Under the pieces are notes generated by a model, which was not told where the DNA came from, ran no database searches, and saw only the letters and a program-made list of their open reading frames with translations. DNA of 64,000 bases, from positions 22,429 to 86,428 of IMG/VR virus record IMGVR_UViG_3300003322_000796, one strand, 5' to 3'. The stretch comes from a virus. The position numbers were made by a program, and so were the translations under genes. Position 1 is the first letter of the stretch. Every line of letters starts with the position of its first letter. Shown here piece by piece: positions 33,518-40,999 of the stretch.

Positions 33518-35287
33518 GTGTCGTACACGGTCACGATCAAGCCAGGCCTGTCCGGCGTCGCTCTCCCCGGAGGAGTCATCGCCGAGGGCGGACAGACCTA
33601 CACCCTGACCGACGAGCAGTACCTGATGCTGAGCCCGACGGCGGCAGCAGCCCTGTTCTCCAACGTCAGCCACACGGGCGCCGGATCCAGCGCCTGGGAG
33701 TTCGACCCGACCGCGTACGGGGCCAAGGGCGACGGCCAGATCGTGGTGGACGGAGCCATGAACTCCGGCTTCCCGATCCTCACCTGCGCCACCTCCACGC
33801 CATTCGACCCGGACACCGACGTCAACAAGTACGTGCTGGTCAAGGGCGCAGGAGCGACCGGCATCACGAGCCACATCGCCCGCATCCAGAGCGTCACCGA
33901 CAGCGGCCACGTGGTCCTCACGGCGAACGCGGCCACCACGGTCACCAACGCCGTGGTGCTCTTCGCCACCGACGACACGGCGGCCTTCCAGGCGGCCATC
34001 GACGCGGCCTTCGAGTACGGGCTCAGCCACAGCTACACGGGCACTCTGGACATCCCGGCGGCCCCGGGGCTCTTCTACGGCATCGCGGGCCCGCTGGTGA
34101 CCGGCGGCACCACCAAGGGCAACTCCCAGCTCACGATCCCGATCGTTCCGGCCACGGGGAACAAGTTCTCCTTCACGATCAAGGGCCCGGCCTCCGGAGC
34201 GAACGTCCAGCACTGGCAGCAGGTCGTCCCGCAGACCGGCGGAGCCACTCTGGTCTCCTTCTTCGTGCACGCCTCGGCCCCGGCCCAGATCACGAGCATC
34301 AACAACGGCGGCAACTCGGCCGTGATCGGCGGGCCCTCCCAGCCAGGCGGATACGGCGTGGCCCCGGGTGTCTTCAGCAACGTCAACGTCACCGTCGAGA
34401 ACGTCTCGATCCTCACGTCCCACAGTGCGTACGGCCTGACCCTGAGCGCCCTGGACTTCTCCGGCATCGCCAACGCCTCGCTGAAGCACTTCGCGTACGG
34501 CACAGCGGGCTCGGTGACCGGCACGGACTACCAGAACCCCGGAGTCTTCGCGACGGGCCTGTCCATCGGCGTCCTGATGCCCGCGAGCGGCAACAACGAC
34601 CTGTGCGTGGTCGAGGACGTCACCTGCCACGGCGGCTACACGTACGGCTTCTTCGCCACCGAGCACTTCGACGGCAACAACATCCGGATTCTGTACTGCT
34701 GGGCGGCCTTCTGCCCGGTTGGCAGCTACTACTCCTCGGTAGGCGCCACCCACGCGATCGTGGCCACGATGCTCTCGATCGAGGCCTGCACCTACCTGGT
34801 CTACATCATCGGATCCGGCTCCGGAGGCATCGGTCCGTTCATCCACCTCAGGATCGACACCGAGACCTCCACCCCCAGGTTCGGCGACAACAACGGCGGC
34901 ACGGGCCTGGCGAACGCCAAGGGCGACGTGGTCCTGACGGGCCTGTACACCGCCGCGAACGTCACCCTGGACAACCCGGTCGGCTTCGACATCCTGGACG
35001 GCCAGAAGTCCTACCCGGCGATCTCGGTCTCGGCGAACTACTCGGTGAAGACCGCCGACGAGGTGGTCCTGGTGGACTGCACCGGCGCAGCCCGGACCGT
35101 CACCCTTCCCACGGCCGTCGGGCGCAACCGGCGCATTCTGCTGATGAAGGTGGACGCCAGCGCGAACAACCTCGTGGTGGCTACCACTTCCAGCCAGACC
35201 GTCAACGGCGCGGCCCCGGCGGCCATCACCTCCCAGTGGGCCTCCCGCGAGTACATCCCCGTCGGAGGCAACTGGGTCGCCCGCTGA
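33518..35287 (+). CDS. tail spike, single beta-helix (Pectate_lyase_3-like)
   Basis: 589 residues from GTG 33518 (TGGAGGACGC). Residues 1-60 are a small attachment domain (SYTVTIKPGLSGVALPGGVIAEGGQTYTL). The beta-helix begins FDPTAYGAKGDGQ near residue 66 and has FATDDTAAFQAAIDAAFEYG near 149, the Pectate_lyase_3 entry pattern. About 60 C-terminal residues form a tip domain (VVLVDCTGAARTVTLPTAVGRNRRILLMKVDA) widely used on phage fibres. It probably recognises or degrades wall or capsule glycans. It is alone in its unit. Confidence 0.8.
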   Translation: MSYTVTIKPGLSGVALPGGVIAEGGQTYTLTDEQYLMLSPTAAAALFSNVSHTGAGSSAWEFDPTAYGAKGDGQIVVDGAMNSGFPILTCATSTPFDPDTDVNKYVLVKGAGATGITSHIARIQSVTDSGHVVLTANAATTVTNAVVLFATDDTAAFQAAIDAAFEYGLSHSYTGTLDIPAAPGLFYGIAGPLVTGGTTKGNSQLTIPIVPATGNKFSFTIKGPASGANVQHWQQVVPQTGGATLVSFFVHASAPAQITSINNGGNSAVIGGPSQPGGYGVAPGVFSNVNVTVENVSILTSHSAYGLTLSALDFSGIANASLKHFAYGTAGSVTGTDYQNPGVFATGLSIGVLMPASGNNDLCVVEDVTCHGGYTYGFFATEHFDGNNIRILYCWAAFCPVGSYYSSVGATHAIVATMLSIEACTYLVYIIGSGSGGIGPFIHLRIDTETSTPRFGDNNGGTGLANAKGDVVLTGLYTAANVTLDNPVGFDILDGQKSYPAISVSANYSVKTADEVVLVDCTGAARTVTLPTAVGRNRRILLMKVDASANNLVVATTSSQTVNGAAPAAITSQWASREYIPVGGNWVAR

Positions 35288-35289
35288 CC

Positions 35290-35325
35290 TGTCCGGAAGA
35301 GCATCAGGCCGGTGAAGGGGTGAAA
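35290..35325 (+). promoter_or_regulatory. bipartite element 12 (TGTCC-N19-GAAGGGGTGAAA)
   Basis: Left half 35290-35294, right half 35314-35325. The right half lies in a perfect 10-bp stem, GGTGAAGGGG (35311-35320) with CCCCTTCACC (35329-35338). The right arm abuts the ribosome binding site of GTG 35348. Confidence 0.75.
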
Positions 35326-35347
35326 GGACCCCTTCACCGGAGGCGAC

Positions 35348-36880
35348 GTGGCCCGCTATCTGTTTCCCCAGGACCGCCTGGTCTTCCGCTACGGCGCTCC
35401 CGGCACCCCGCTGTACTCCCCGCAGGGGGAGACCCTGACGATCTACGCCGATTCGGCAGGCACCGTCCCGGCCAGCCTTCAGCTCCCTGACGGCACGCAG
35501 ACGGACAACGTCCTGGACATCGGGCCGGACTGCCTGATCCCCGAGTTCAAGGGTCCCGACACCGCCACCACGGTGTGGGCCAAGGACCGGCTCGGCACCC
35601 TCACGCCCCTGTACGCCCAGACCGGCCAGTTCCTCGCCGGTACCGTGGCGGCCGTCTCCTCGGTGAACGGGGAGGTGGGCGCTGTCGTTCTGGACGCGGC
35701 CGACGTGGGCGCCTACCCCCAGGCCGACGGCACGGCCCTTGCCGGTCGGGTCACCGCAGTGGAGACCGGCCGCCTGCTGGTGGCCAACAACCTCTCCGAC
35801 CTGAGCAACCCTTCGGCCGCACGGGCGAACCTGAGCCTGGGTAACGCAGCCACTCGCTCGGTCGGCACCACGAGCAGCACCGTGGCGGCCGGTGACGCTC
35901 CCGCAGCAGCCGTCACCACGCACGTGGCGGCCTCCGACCCCCACGGGGACCGTGCGTACACCACGACGTCCGTAGCAACTCACTCGGCGGCTGCGGATCC
36001 CCATGGTGACCGGGCCTTCACGACGTCTGCCGTCGCCACTCACACGGGCGCCACGGACCCTCACGGGGACCGCACATTCGCCTCCTCGGCGGTCGCCACG
36101 CACGCGGCAGCAACAGACCCCCACGGGGACCGGGCGTACGCCGACACGGCCAAGCTGGCCAAGAGCGCCAACCTCTCGGACCTCAGCAGCGCGGCCACCG
36201 CCCGGACCAACCTGGGCCTGAGCGCGATTGCCACGGCGTCCTTCGGCACCACGGCGGGCACCGTGACGCAGGGCAACGACGCGCGTCTGAGCAATGCCCG
36301 TACGCCGACCGCTCACGCCGCCTCACACGCCGCTGTGGGCTCCGACCCGGTCACGGTGGAGCAGAGCCAGGTAACGGGCCTCACGGCCGCCCTGGGAGAC
36401 CTCCTGCCCAAGGCCGGGGGCACGGTGACCGGTGCCCTGACCGTCAACGGCTACAGCACCTTCCAGGGCGGTCAGTTCAACGGGGACTTCGCCTCCTTCG
36501 GAGACCTCTCCCTGATCGGCACCGGCAAGGCCTACCGGCTCCGGCGCGGAGGCGGCGGCTTGGACTTCGAGGGTGCCGGAGCCGACATGATCGTCAGTAT
36601 GTGGTCCGGCGGTGACTTCACCGGGACCCAGCGCTCCTACATCCGCCTCGCACCAGACGCCCTGGCCGCTCAGATCGCGGGCAAGGTCGAATTCGTGGAC
36701 GGCTTGTACGGCTCGGCCAAGCACGTCCTGGACGGCACCGCCAACCAGGTGGGCTTCTACGGGGCCGCTCCCGTCGCCAAGCCCACCGTGACGGGCTCCA
36801 GGGCGGACGGTACGGCCCTCCAGAGCCTGCTGACCGCTCTGGCCACCCTGGGCCTCATCACCAACTCCACGACGGCCTAG
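35348..36880 (+). CDS. tail fibre with tandem 20-residue repeats
   Basis: 510 residues from GTG 35348 (CCGGAGGCGAC). The N-terminal attachment domain (1-95) contains ARYLFPQDRLVFRYGAPGTPLYSPQ. Repeats typical of fibre shafts follow (VSSVNGEVGAVVLDAADVGAYP, NNLSDLSNPSAARANLSLG). Then come four exact-phase repeats of TH-x-AA-x-DPHGDR (about 194-262). The C-terminal 120 residues include the common fibre-tip signature GFYGAAPVAKPTVTGSRADG. Likely a trimeric side fibre that binds the host. Start of the long neck unit. Confidence 0.75.
   Translation: MARYLFPQDRLVFRYGAPGTPLYSPQGETLTIYADSAGTVPASLQLPDGTQTDNVLDIGPDCLIPEFKGPDTATTVWAKDRLGTLTPLYAQTGQFLAGTVAAVSSVNGEVGAVVLDAADVGAYPQADGTALAGRVTAVETGRLLVANNLSDLSNPSAARANLSLGNAATRSVGTTSSTVAAGDAPAAAVTTHVAASDPHGDRAYTTTSVATHSAAADPHGDRAFTTSAVATHTGATDPHGDRTFASSAVATHAAATDPHGDRAYADTAKLAKSANLSDLSSAATARTNLGLSAIATASFGTTAGTVTQGNDARLSNARTPTAHAASHAAVGSDPVTVEQSQVTGLTAALGDLLPKAGGTVTGALTVNGYSTFQGGQFNGDFASFGDLSLIGTGKAYRLRRGGGGLDFEGAGADMIVSMWSGGDFTGTQRSYIRLAPDALAAQIAGKVEFVDGLYGSAKHVLDGTANQVGFYGAAPVAKPTVTGSRADGTALQSLLTALATLGLITNSTTA
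35917..36140 (+). repeat. four tandem 60-bp repeats in the fibre gene
   Basis: The DPHGDR codons recur at 35936, 35996, 36056 and 36116, exactly 60 bases apart, with mainly third-position changes. They extend the shaft by 20 residues each. Confidence 0.8.
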
Positions 36881-36888
36881 GAGGACCT

Positions 36889-37605
36889 GTGGCACCCCTC
36901 GGTATCCCCCAGCCGTCCCCGACCCTTCCGGCGTCCCGGGCGACTCATCAGCCGTACTACGTCCGCCAGCCCCAGCGCTGGGCCGTCGACCAGGAGCGCC
37001 AGCGCCACCTCCAGGCGCTGTACACCATCGGCGAGTGGACGATGTTCTGCCTGATGTGGCACCTGGACGATTACGAGAAGGGACTCGTCGGCCGGTGCCA
37101 GGAGTGCTACGTCGACTCCCGGTACGCCCAGGCGTACAAGCAGGGCGAGCGCACCAAGTGCCCGAGCTGCTACAACACGACCTTCGAGGGCGGCTTCCGC
37201 GCGATCATTGTGCGACCGGCGATCTTCTCGGACTCCGATGAGAACCTCCAGCCGCAGCAGCGAGGCATCGTGGCCACGGACCAGCTCGACATGGAGTCCA
37301 CTCCTGACTTCCGAGTCAGGACGGGGGACTACTGCTTCCGCTCCACAGGCCACCGGTTCTTCCTGAGGGTCCCTAAGCGAGTCACCCTGCGCACGGGCTT
37401 CGCGACCCCGTACCAGCGCTCGATGGCCATCGGCTACAACCACGCGCGGGCCTCTCTGGAGGACCACAACACGGTGGCGTACATGATCCCTCCGGTCGAG
37501 GAAGACCTGATCCAGATCTTGAACATCACCACTCCGGAACCGCTCTCCTTCGCGCAGTACGAGATCATCCGGTCCCCGCTCATCCCCGTTGACGACCTCG
37601 CTTAG
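36889..37605 (+). CDS. neck-region protein with zinc ribbon
   Basis: 238 residues from GTG 36889 (TAGGAGGACCT). Contains two CxxC knuckles (GRCQECYVDSRYAQAYKQGERTKCPSCY), then a beta-rich domain (FRAIIVRPAIFSDSDEN...FRVRTGDYCFRSTGHRFFLRVPKRV). The C-terminus is AYMIPPVEEDLIQILNITTPEPLSF. Similar zinc-ribbon proteins lie near the connector genes of large mycobacteriophage myoviruses (from memory). Probably a head-completion or neck protein. Confidence 0.6.
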   Translation: MAPLGIPQPSPTLPASRATHQPYYVRQPQRWAVDQERQRHLQALYTIGEWTMFCLMWHLDDYEKGLVGRCQECYVDSRYAQAYKQGERTKCPSCYNTTFEGGFRAIIVRPAIFSDSDENLQPQQRGIVATDQLDMESTPDFRVRTGDYCFRSTGHRFFLRVPKRVTLRTGFATPYQRSMAIGYNHARASLEDHNTVAYMIPPVEEDLIQILNITTPEPLSFAQYEIIRSPLIPVDDLA

Positions 37606-37614
37606 GAGAGATGG

Positions 37615-38772
37615 ATGTCCACCCTGTGGGCCCAGGCCATGGCCTGGTTCGACAACGACATAGACCATGAGTACGAGAGGGATCTCAGACCTGAGGGCGA
37701 GACTCTCCCGGAGCGGGGCAACCGGTACGTCAAGCAGATCTCGGACAACCACGGCATCCCTGAAGATCAGGCCCGTGGGGTCGCCAAGACTCTCCTGGGT
37801 CACGTCAAGGGCGGGACGTCGGATCCCCGGGCGTACGGCTTCGCATCGGCGTCCGACACCCGGCACGACCACTACTCGATCCCGCAGAGCCGGGCCCTGA
37901 TGGACCACCGGACCTGGGCGGGCAAGAAGCCCGAGCAGGTGGACCTCTCCCAGGGCGTGCACGCCACCCAGAACTACATCGACCCCAACCGGGTGGCGCA
38001 CAACATCTTCCACCCTGGCAAGAAGGCTCCCTGGTACGAGCACCACGCCACCGGTGACCCCGACTACGACCCGTCCTGGGACGGTGACGAGGACGGAGAG
38101 GGTTCTGGTGTGGGGATGGACCACGACTCGGTCCAGAACCGCGCCCTGGAGAACCACACCCGCTTCGTACGCCGCAACAACGGAGACCTGGAGGTCGCCG
38201 ACGGCCATCACCGGGTCGCGGCGGACCTCCTGCTCGGCAAGACCCACACCCCGGGCGTGGTGATCCACGAGAACGAGCTGAACCGGCACGCCGAGCGCAT
38301 GCAGCGGACGGGCGCCTGGGAGCAGGACTCCGCCGAGTCTCCCGAGACCCACCCGGAGACGATGCCGGTGGAGGACGCGGGCTACGCCGGTTTCGTCTCC
38401 GGCACCGGGCTGCACGACAAGGGCGACAAGCCCCACCACATCAACGACGACCTGATGGATCACCTTCTGGGTCACAGTGGTAAGGACCTGAGGGCCATGT
38501 CCCAGGTCGGGAACATCTCGATCAAGGGAAGGCCGGTGTACGCGACCCAGAGTCATGTGACCGTACCTGGGGTTTTGAAGTACATCCAGAATCAGACTCA
38601 CCCTGACCGAGAGAACATGCCGCGCTTCGTGCGGCACCAGGGGAACCTCTACGTGGACGACGGCCACCACCGGGTCGGAGCGGCTCTCCTGCGGGGCGAT
38701 GACCATGTCCACGGCTACTACTACAACGCGGACAAACACGGCTTCCCGGAGCCGAAGTGGGAGGCGAACTGA
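37615..38772 (+). CDS. protein with two ParB-like (DGHHR) domains
   Basis: 385 residues from ATG 37615 (TAGGAGAG). Two ParB/Srx-fold signatures occur: D196-G-H-H-R200 (LEVADGHHRVAADLLLGK) and D349-G-H-H-R353 (LYVDDGHHRVGAALLRG). Each follows a stretch of about 100 residues with the expected strand-helix pattern. The family includes CTPases, nucleases and small-molecule kinases that use this loop to bind a nucleotide. The gene is followed two bases later by an Arr-like ADP-ribosyltransferase gene. Duplication within one chain and placement in the neck operon suggest a packaged effector; this is inferred. Confidence 0.65.
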   Translation: MSTLWAQAMAWFDNDIDHEYERDLRPEGETLPERGNRYVKQISDNHGIPEDQARGVAKTLLGHVKGGTSDPRAYGFASASDTRHDHYSIPQSRALMDHRTWAGKKPEQVDLSQGVHATQNYIDPNRVAHNIFHPGKKAPWYEHHATGDPDYDPSWDGDEDGEGSGVGMDHDSVQNRALENHTRFVRRNNGDLEVADGHHRVAADLLLGKTHTPGVVIHENELNRHAERMQRTGAWEQDSAESPETHPETMPVEDAGYAGFVSGTGLHDKGDKPHHINDDLMDHLLGHSGKDLRAMSQVGNISIKGRPVYATQSHVTVPGVLKYIQNQTHPDRENMPRFVRHQGNLYVDDGHHRVGAALLRGDDHVHGYYYNADKHGFPEPKWEAN

Positions 38773-38774
38773 TC

Positions 38775-39560
38775 ATGAGTCTGCTGTGGAGGACCGCTGT
38801 CCGTCGGACGGCCGCCTGGGAGCCTGCGGACTCCGAGGAGCACATACACCCGGACGATCTGGAGGGCGGCTACTACCCGCACGGATCCATCGACTCGCCC
38901 CACCTCACGCACCACGACGTGTTCGGGGACGGCTCCCACGTCCGCAAGATGTCTGAGGACATCAAGCAGAACGGCTACGACCCGGCCAAGCACGGCCAGC
39001 TCGGGCTGAACCTCACCGACCACGGCGAGAACATCTACAACCACGCCGCCGGGTCCATGGCCCACCCGGACAAGCCGCACTACAACCACGAGCACCTGCT
39101 CAAGGCCCTGAAGGACTCCGGCCACGGGGAAGTGCCGGTCCACATCCACGACCAGCGCTCGGACGAGGGCGGAGACCCGGCGCCCCGGTACTGGCACGGG
39201 ACCACGGCGGAGGACCTGGAGCGGGTTGACCCGAACCATTCCACCCGGGGCAACTTCGGGAACAACCTGGGTGTGCACGAGCCCGGCTATGCGTACGCCA
39301 CAAGCCGCTCCAGCGCGGAGCACTACGCCAACATGGCGGCCCTGACCCACGGCGGCCGGGCGCACGTCTACGAGGTTTCTCCGCGCGGGCCCGTGGAGGA
39401 GGACCCCAAGATCGACAAGGGCGGCAACTGGCGCGGGGTCAACGAGGATGACGTCCGTTCCAAGCACGGCTTCGACGTGATCGGGGAAGAGGATCTCGGC
39501 CACGACGAGCACGACGACGAGGACGAGGACCACTGGGACGACGAGGACCACGGGTGGTGA
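38775..39560 (+). CDS. Arr-like ADP-ribosyltransferase with degenerate ParB-like N-terminus
   Basis: 261 residues from ATG 38775. Residues about 45-128 keep the ParB-like outline (VRKMSEDIKQNGYDPAKHGQLGLNL...HLLKALKDSGHGEVPVHIHD) but lack DGHHR (NIYNHAAG instead). Residues 138-240 match the rifampin ADP-ribosyltransferase (Arr) pattern: R138-Y-W-H141-G-T, GYAYATSRSSAEHYA, RAHVYEVSPRGPVEEDP and KHGFDVIGE. The end is an Asp/Glu/His tail. Arr enzymes transfer ADP-ribose from NAD to small molecules or proteins. The target here is unknown. Two bases separate it from the ParB-like gene. Confidence 0.7.
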   Translation: MSLLWRTAVRRTAAWEPADSEEHIHPDDLEGGYYPHGSIDSPHLTHHDVFGDGSHVRKMSEDIKQNGYDPAKHGQLGLNLTDHGENIYNHAAGSMAHPDKPHYNHEHLLKALKDSGHGEVPVHIHDQRSDEGGDPAPRYWHGTTAEDLERVDPNHSTRGNFGNNLGVHEPGYAYATSRSSAEHYANMAALTHGGRAHVYEVSPRGPVEEDPKIDKGGNWRGVNEDDVRSKHGFDVIGEEDLGHDEHDDEDEDHWDDEDHGW

Positions 39561-39566
39561 TCTGAC

Positions 39567-40277
39567 GTGCTGCTGGAGACGCAGGAGATGCGGCTCGCGG
39601 AGACCCCTGACCGGATCATCATGGTCGTCAAGGACCTCAAGCCGAACCGGGCCCGCCGGATGGCCCTGGCGGCCGTGCGCGAGTGCCGACGCAAGATGCC
39701 GAAGATGAGCGGGTCCTCGGCGGCCCGACTCCAGCCCCTGTACGGCAAGGGGTACTTCGGCATCTGGTGGGCCGACTCCTACGTCTTCTTCCAGGACCAC
39801 GGCATCCGGCCCTTCACCATGCGCTCCTTGGCGGGCAAGACGATCCCGATGTGGATCGACGACCCCACCGGCCAGGAGCGGGCGAAGAACCCCCGGGCCA
39901 AGGTGCGCGTCACCATGTCCGGCAAGACCCAGGTCCTGATCTTCCGGCGGGCCGCCAACATCGGCCAGAGGATCACGAAATACGGACGGGACAAGGTCAC
40001 CGGCGCCCGCATCGTGATCTCCGACAAGCCCGCATCCTACCCGGGAGCGCCGGGCCGTATCGCGGTCCGCGAGGCTCCCAACCCCCGTACGACCCCGGGA
40101 CGGGTCGGCGGCCAGATCGCCCGGGGCAATGTCGGTGTGCGCTGGCGTCACCCGGGCATCGCGCCCCGGTTGTTCCTGAACAATGCGGTCACCCTGGCCG
40201 CCCAGTGGAATGGTGTCCTGCCGACTCGCGTGTACCTGTGCGACGGGAACTGGCGGACCCAGATCAAGGTGGCCTGA
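39567..40277 (+). CDS. neck / tail-completion protein
   Basis: 236 residues from GTG 39567; ATG 39588, with GGAG nine bases ahead, is an alternative. Basic N-terminal helix (NRARRMALAAVRECRRKMPKMSG), then beta-rich segments (YFGIWWADSYVFFQDHGIRPFTMRSLAGKTIPMWID) like the HK97 gp10 / minor tail completion family, where F-x-E/D-x-G-x-RPF is typical. It overlaps the following gene by one base. Probably acts at the head-tail joint. Confidence 0.6.
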   Translation: MLLETQEMRLAETPDRIIMVVKDLKPNRARRMALAAVRECRRKMPKMSGSSAARLQPLYGKGYFGIWWADSYVFFQDHGIRPFTMRSLAGKTIPMWIDDPTGQERAKNPRAKVRVTMSGKTQVLIFRRAANIGQRITKYGRDKVTGARIVISDKPASYPGAPGRIAVREAPNPRTTPGRVGGQIARGNVGVRWRHPGIAPRLFLNNAVTLAAQWNGVLPTRVYLCDGNWRTQIKVA

Positions 40278-40921
40278 TGTACATCACACCCCTGAAGACC
40301 ATCCTGGTGGAGGCCCTCAAGGGGACCTTCGACACCGCGTACCCGGTGGCGGAGTTCCGGCAGATCCACGTGGACCCGGACTACCCGGTGGACGAGCAGA
40401 ACTACCCGGCCATCTGGGTGGATTACGACGACACACAGCCCCTGCTGAAGGCCGGTATTGCCCACCGGGAGGACGCTCACCCGGTCACCGGCACGGAGGT
40501 CACCCCGTTCACCCGCTGGCGCTTCCAGGGGTACATCTCGCTGACCGTGATCGCCCTGAACTCCCTGGAGCGTGACCGGCTCTTCGACCAGATGGTCCGG
40601 GTGGTCGCCTTCGGCGAGGAGGACTCGGTCGTCGGCCGGTTCAAGTACTACATCTCGAACAACGACCTGATCGCGGCGAATCTCCAGACGGACAAGATCG
40701 ACATCCGAGGGAACGCGGCGGCTCCCGGTACCCCCTGGGGCACCGACGAGATGATGTACGAGCGCTCGCTCAACCTGGAGATCATCGGGGAGTTCGTCCC
40801 CGACCCGGGCACCGGCACTCTGGTGAACCTCTCCCGGATCGTCATCGTCCAGAACGAGGTGCTGCCCGGAGACCCGATCCCGGATCCCATCACCGGCACC
40901 GGACCCACCGACTGGCACTGA
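40277..40921 (+). CDS. tail terminator / tail completion protein
   Basis: 214 residues from ATG 40277 (ATGA overlap with the previous stop). N-terminal helix plus beta hairpins (ITPLKTILVEALKGTFDTAYPVAEFRQIHVDPDYPVDEQNYPAIWVDYDD...RWRFQGYISLTVIALNSLERDRL) match the ferredoxin-like tail terminator layout. A shorter C-terminal extension follows. It immediately precedes the tail sheath unit, where the terminator usually lies. Confidence 0.65.
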   Translation: MYITPLKTILVEALKGTFDTAYPVAEFRQIHVDPDYPVDEQNYPAIWVDYDDTQPLLKAGIAHREDAHPVTGTEVTPFTRWRFQGYISLTVIALNSLERDRLFDQMVRVVAFGEEDSVVGRFKYYISNNDLIAANLQTDKIDIRGNAAAPGTPWGTDEMMYERSLNLEIIGEFVPDPGTGTLVNLSRIVIVQNEVLPGDPIPDPITGTGPTDWH

Positions 40922-40925
40922 TTGC

Positions 40926-40961
40926 TGTCCACTCCGGGACCTCACCTCGGAAGGGGTGGAA
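40926..40961 (+). promoter_or_regulatory. bipartite element 13 (TGTCC-N19-GAAGGGGTGGAA)
   Basis: Left half 40926-40930, right half 40950-40961. It heads the sheath/tube unit (TTG 41000). A second GGAGGGGTGGAA at 40984-40995 lacks the left half and serves as the ribosome binding site. Confidence 0.75.
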
Positions 40962-40999
40962 GCTCGATCTAGCCACCGGTCCCGGAGGGGTGGAACACC

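Noticed and set aside
40984-40995. Second GGAGGGGTGGAA just before the sheath gene.
   Set aside because: No left half at the fixed distance; best explained as the ribosome binding site for TTG 41000.
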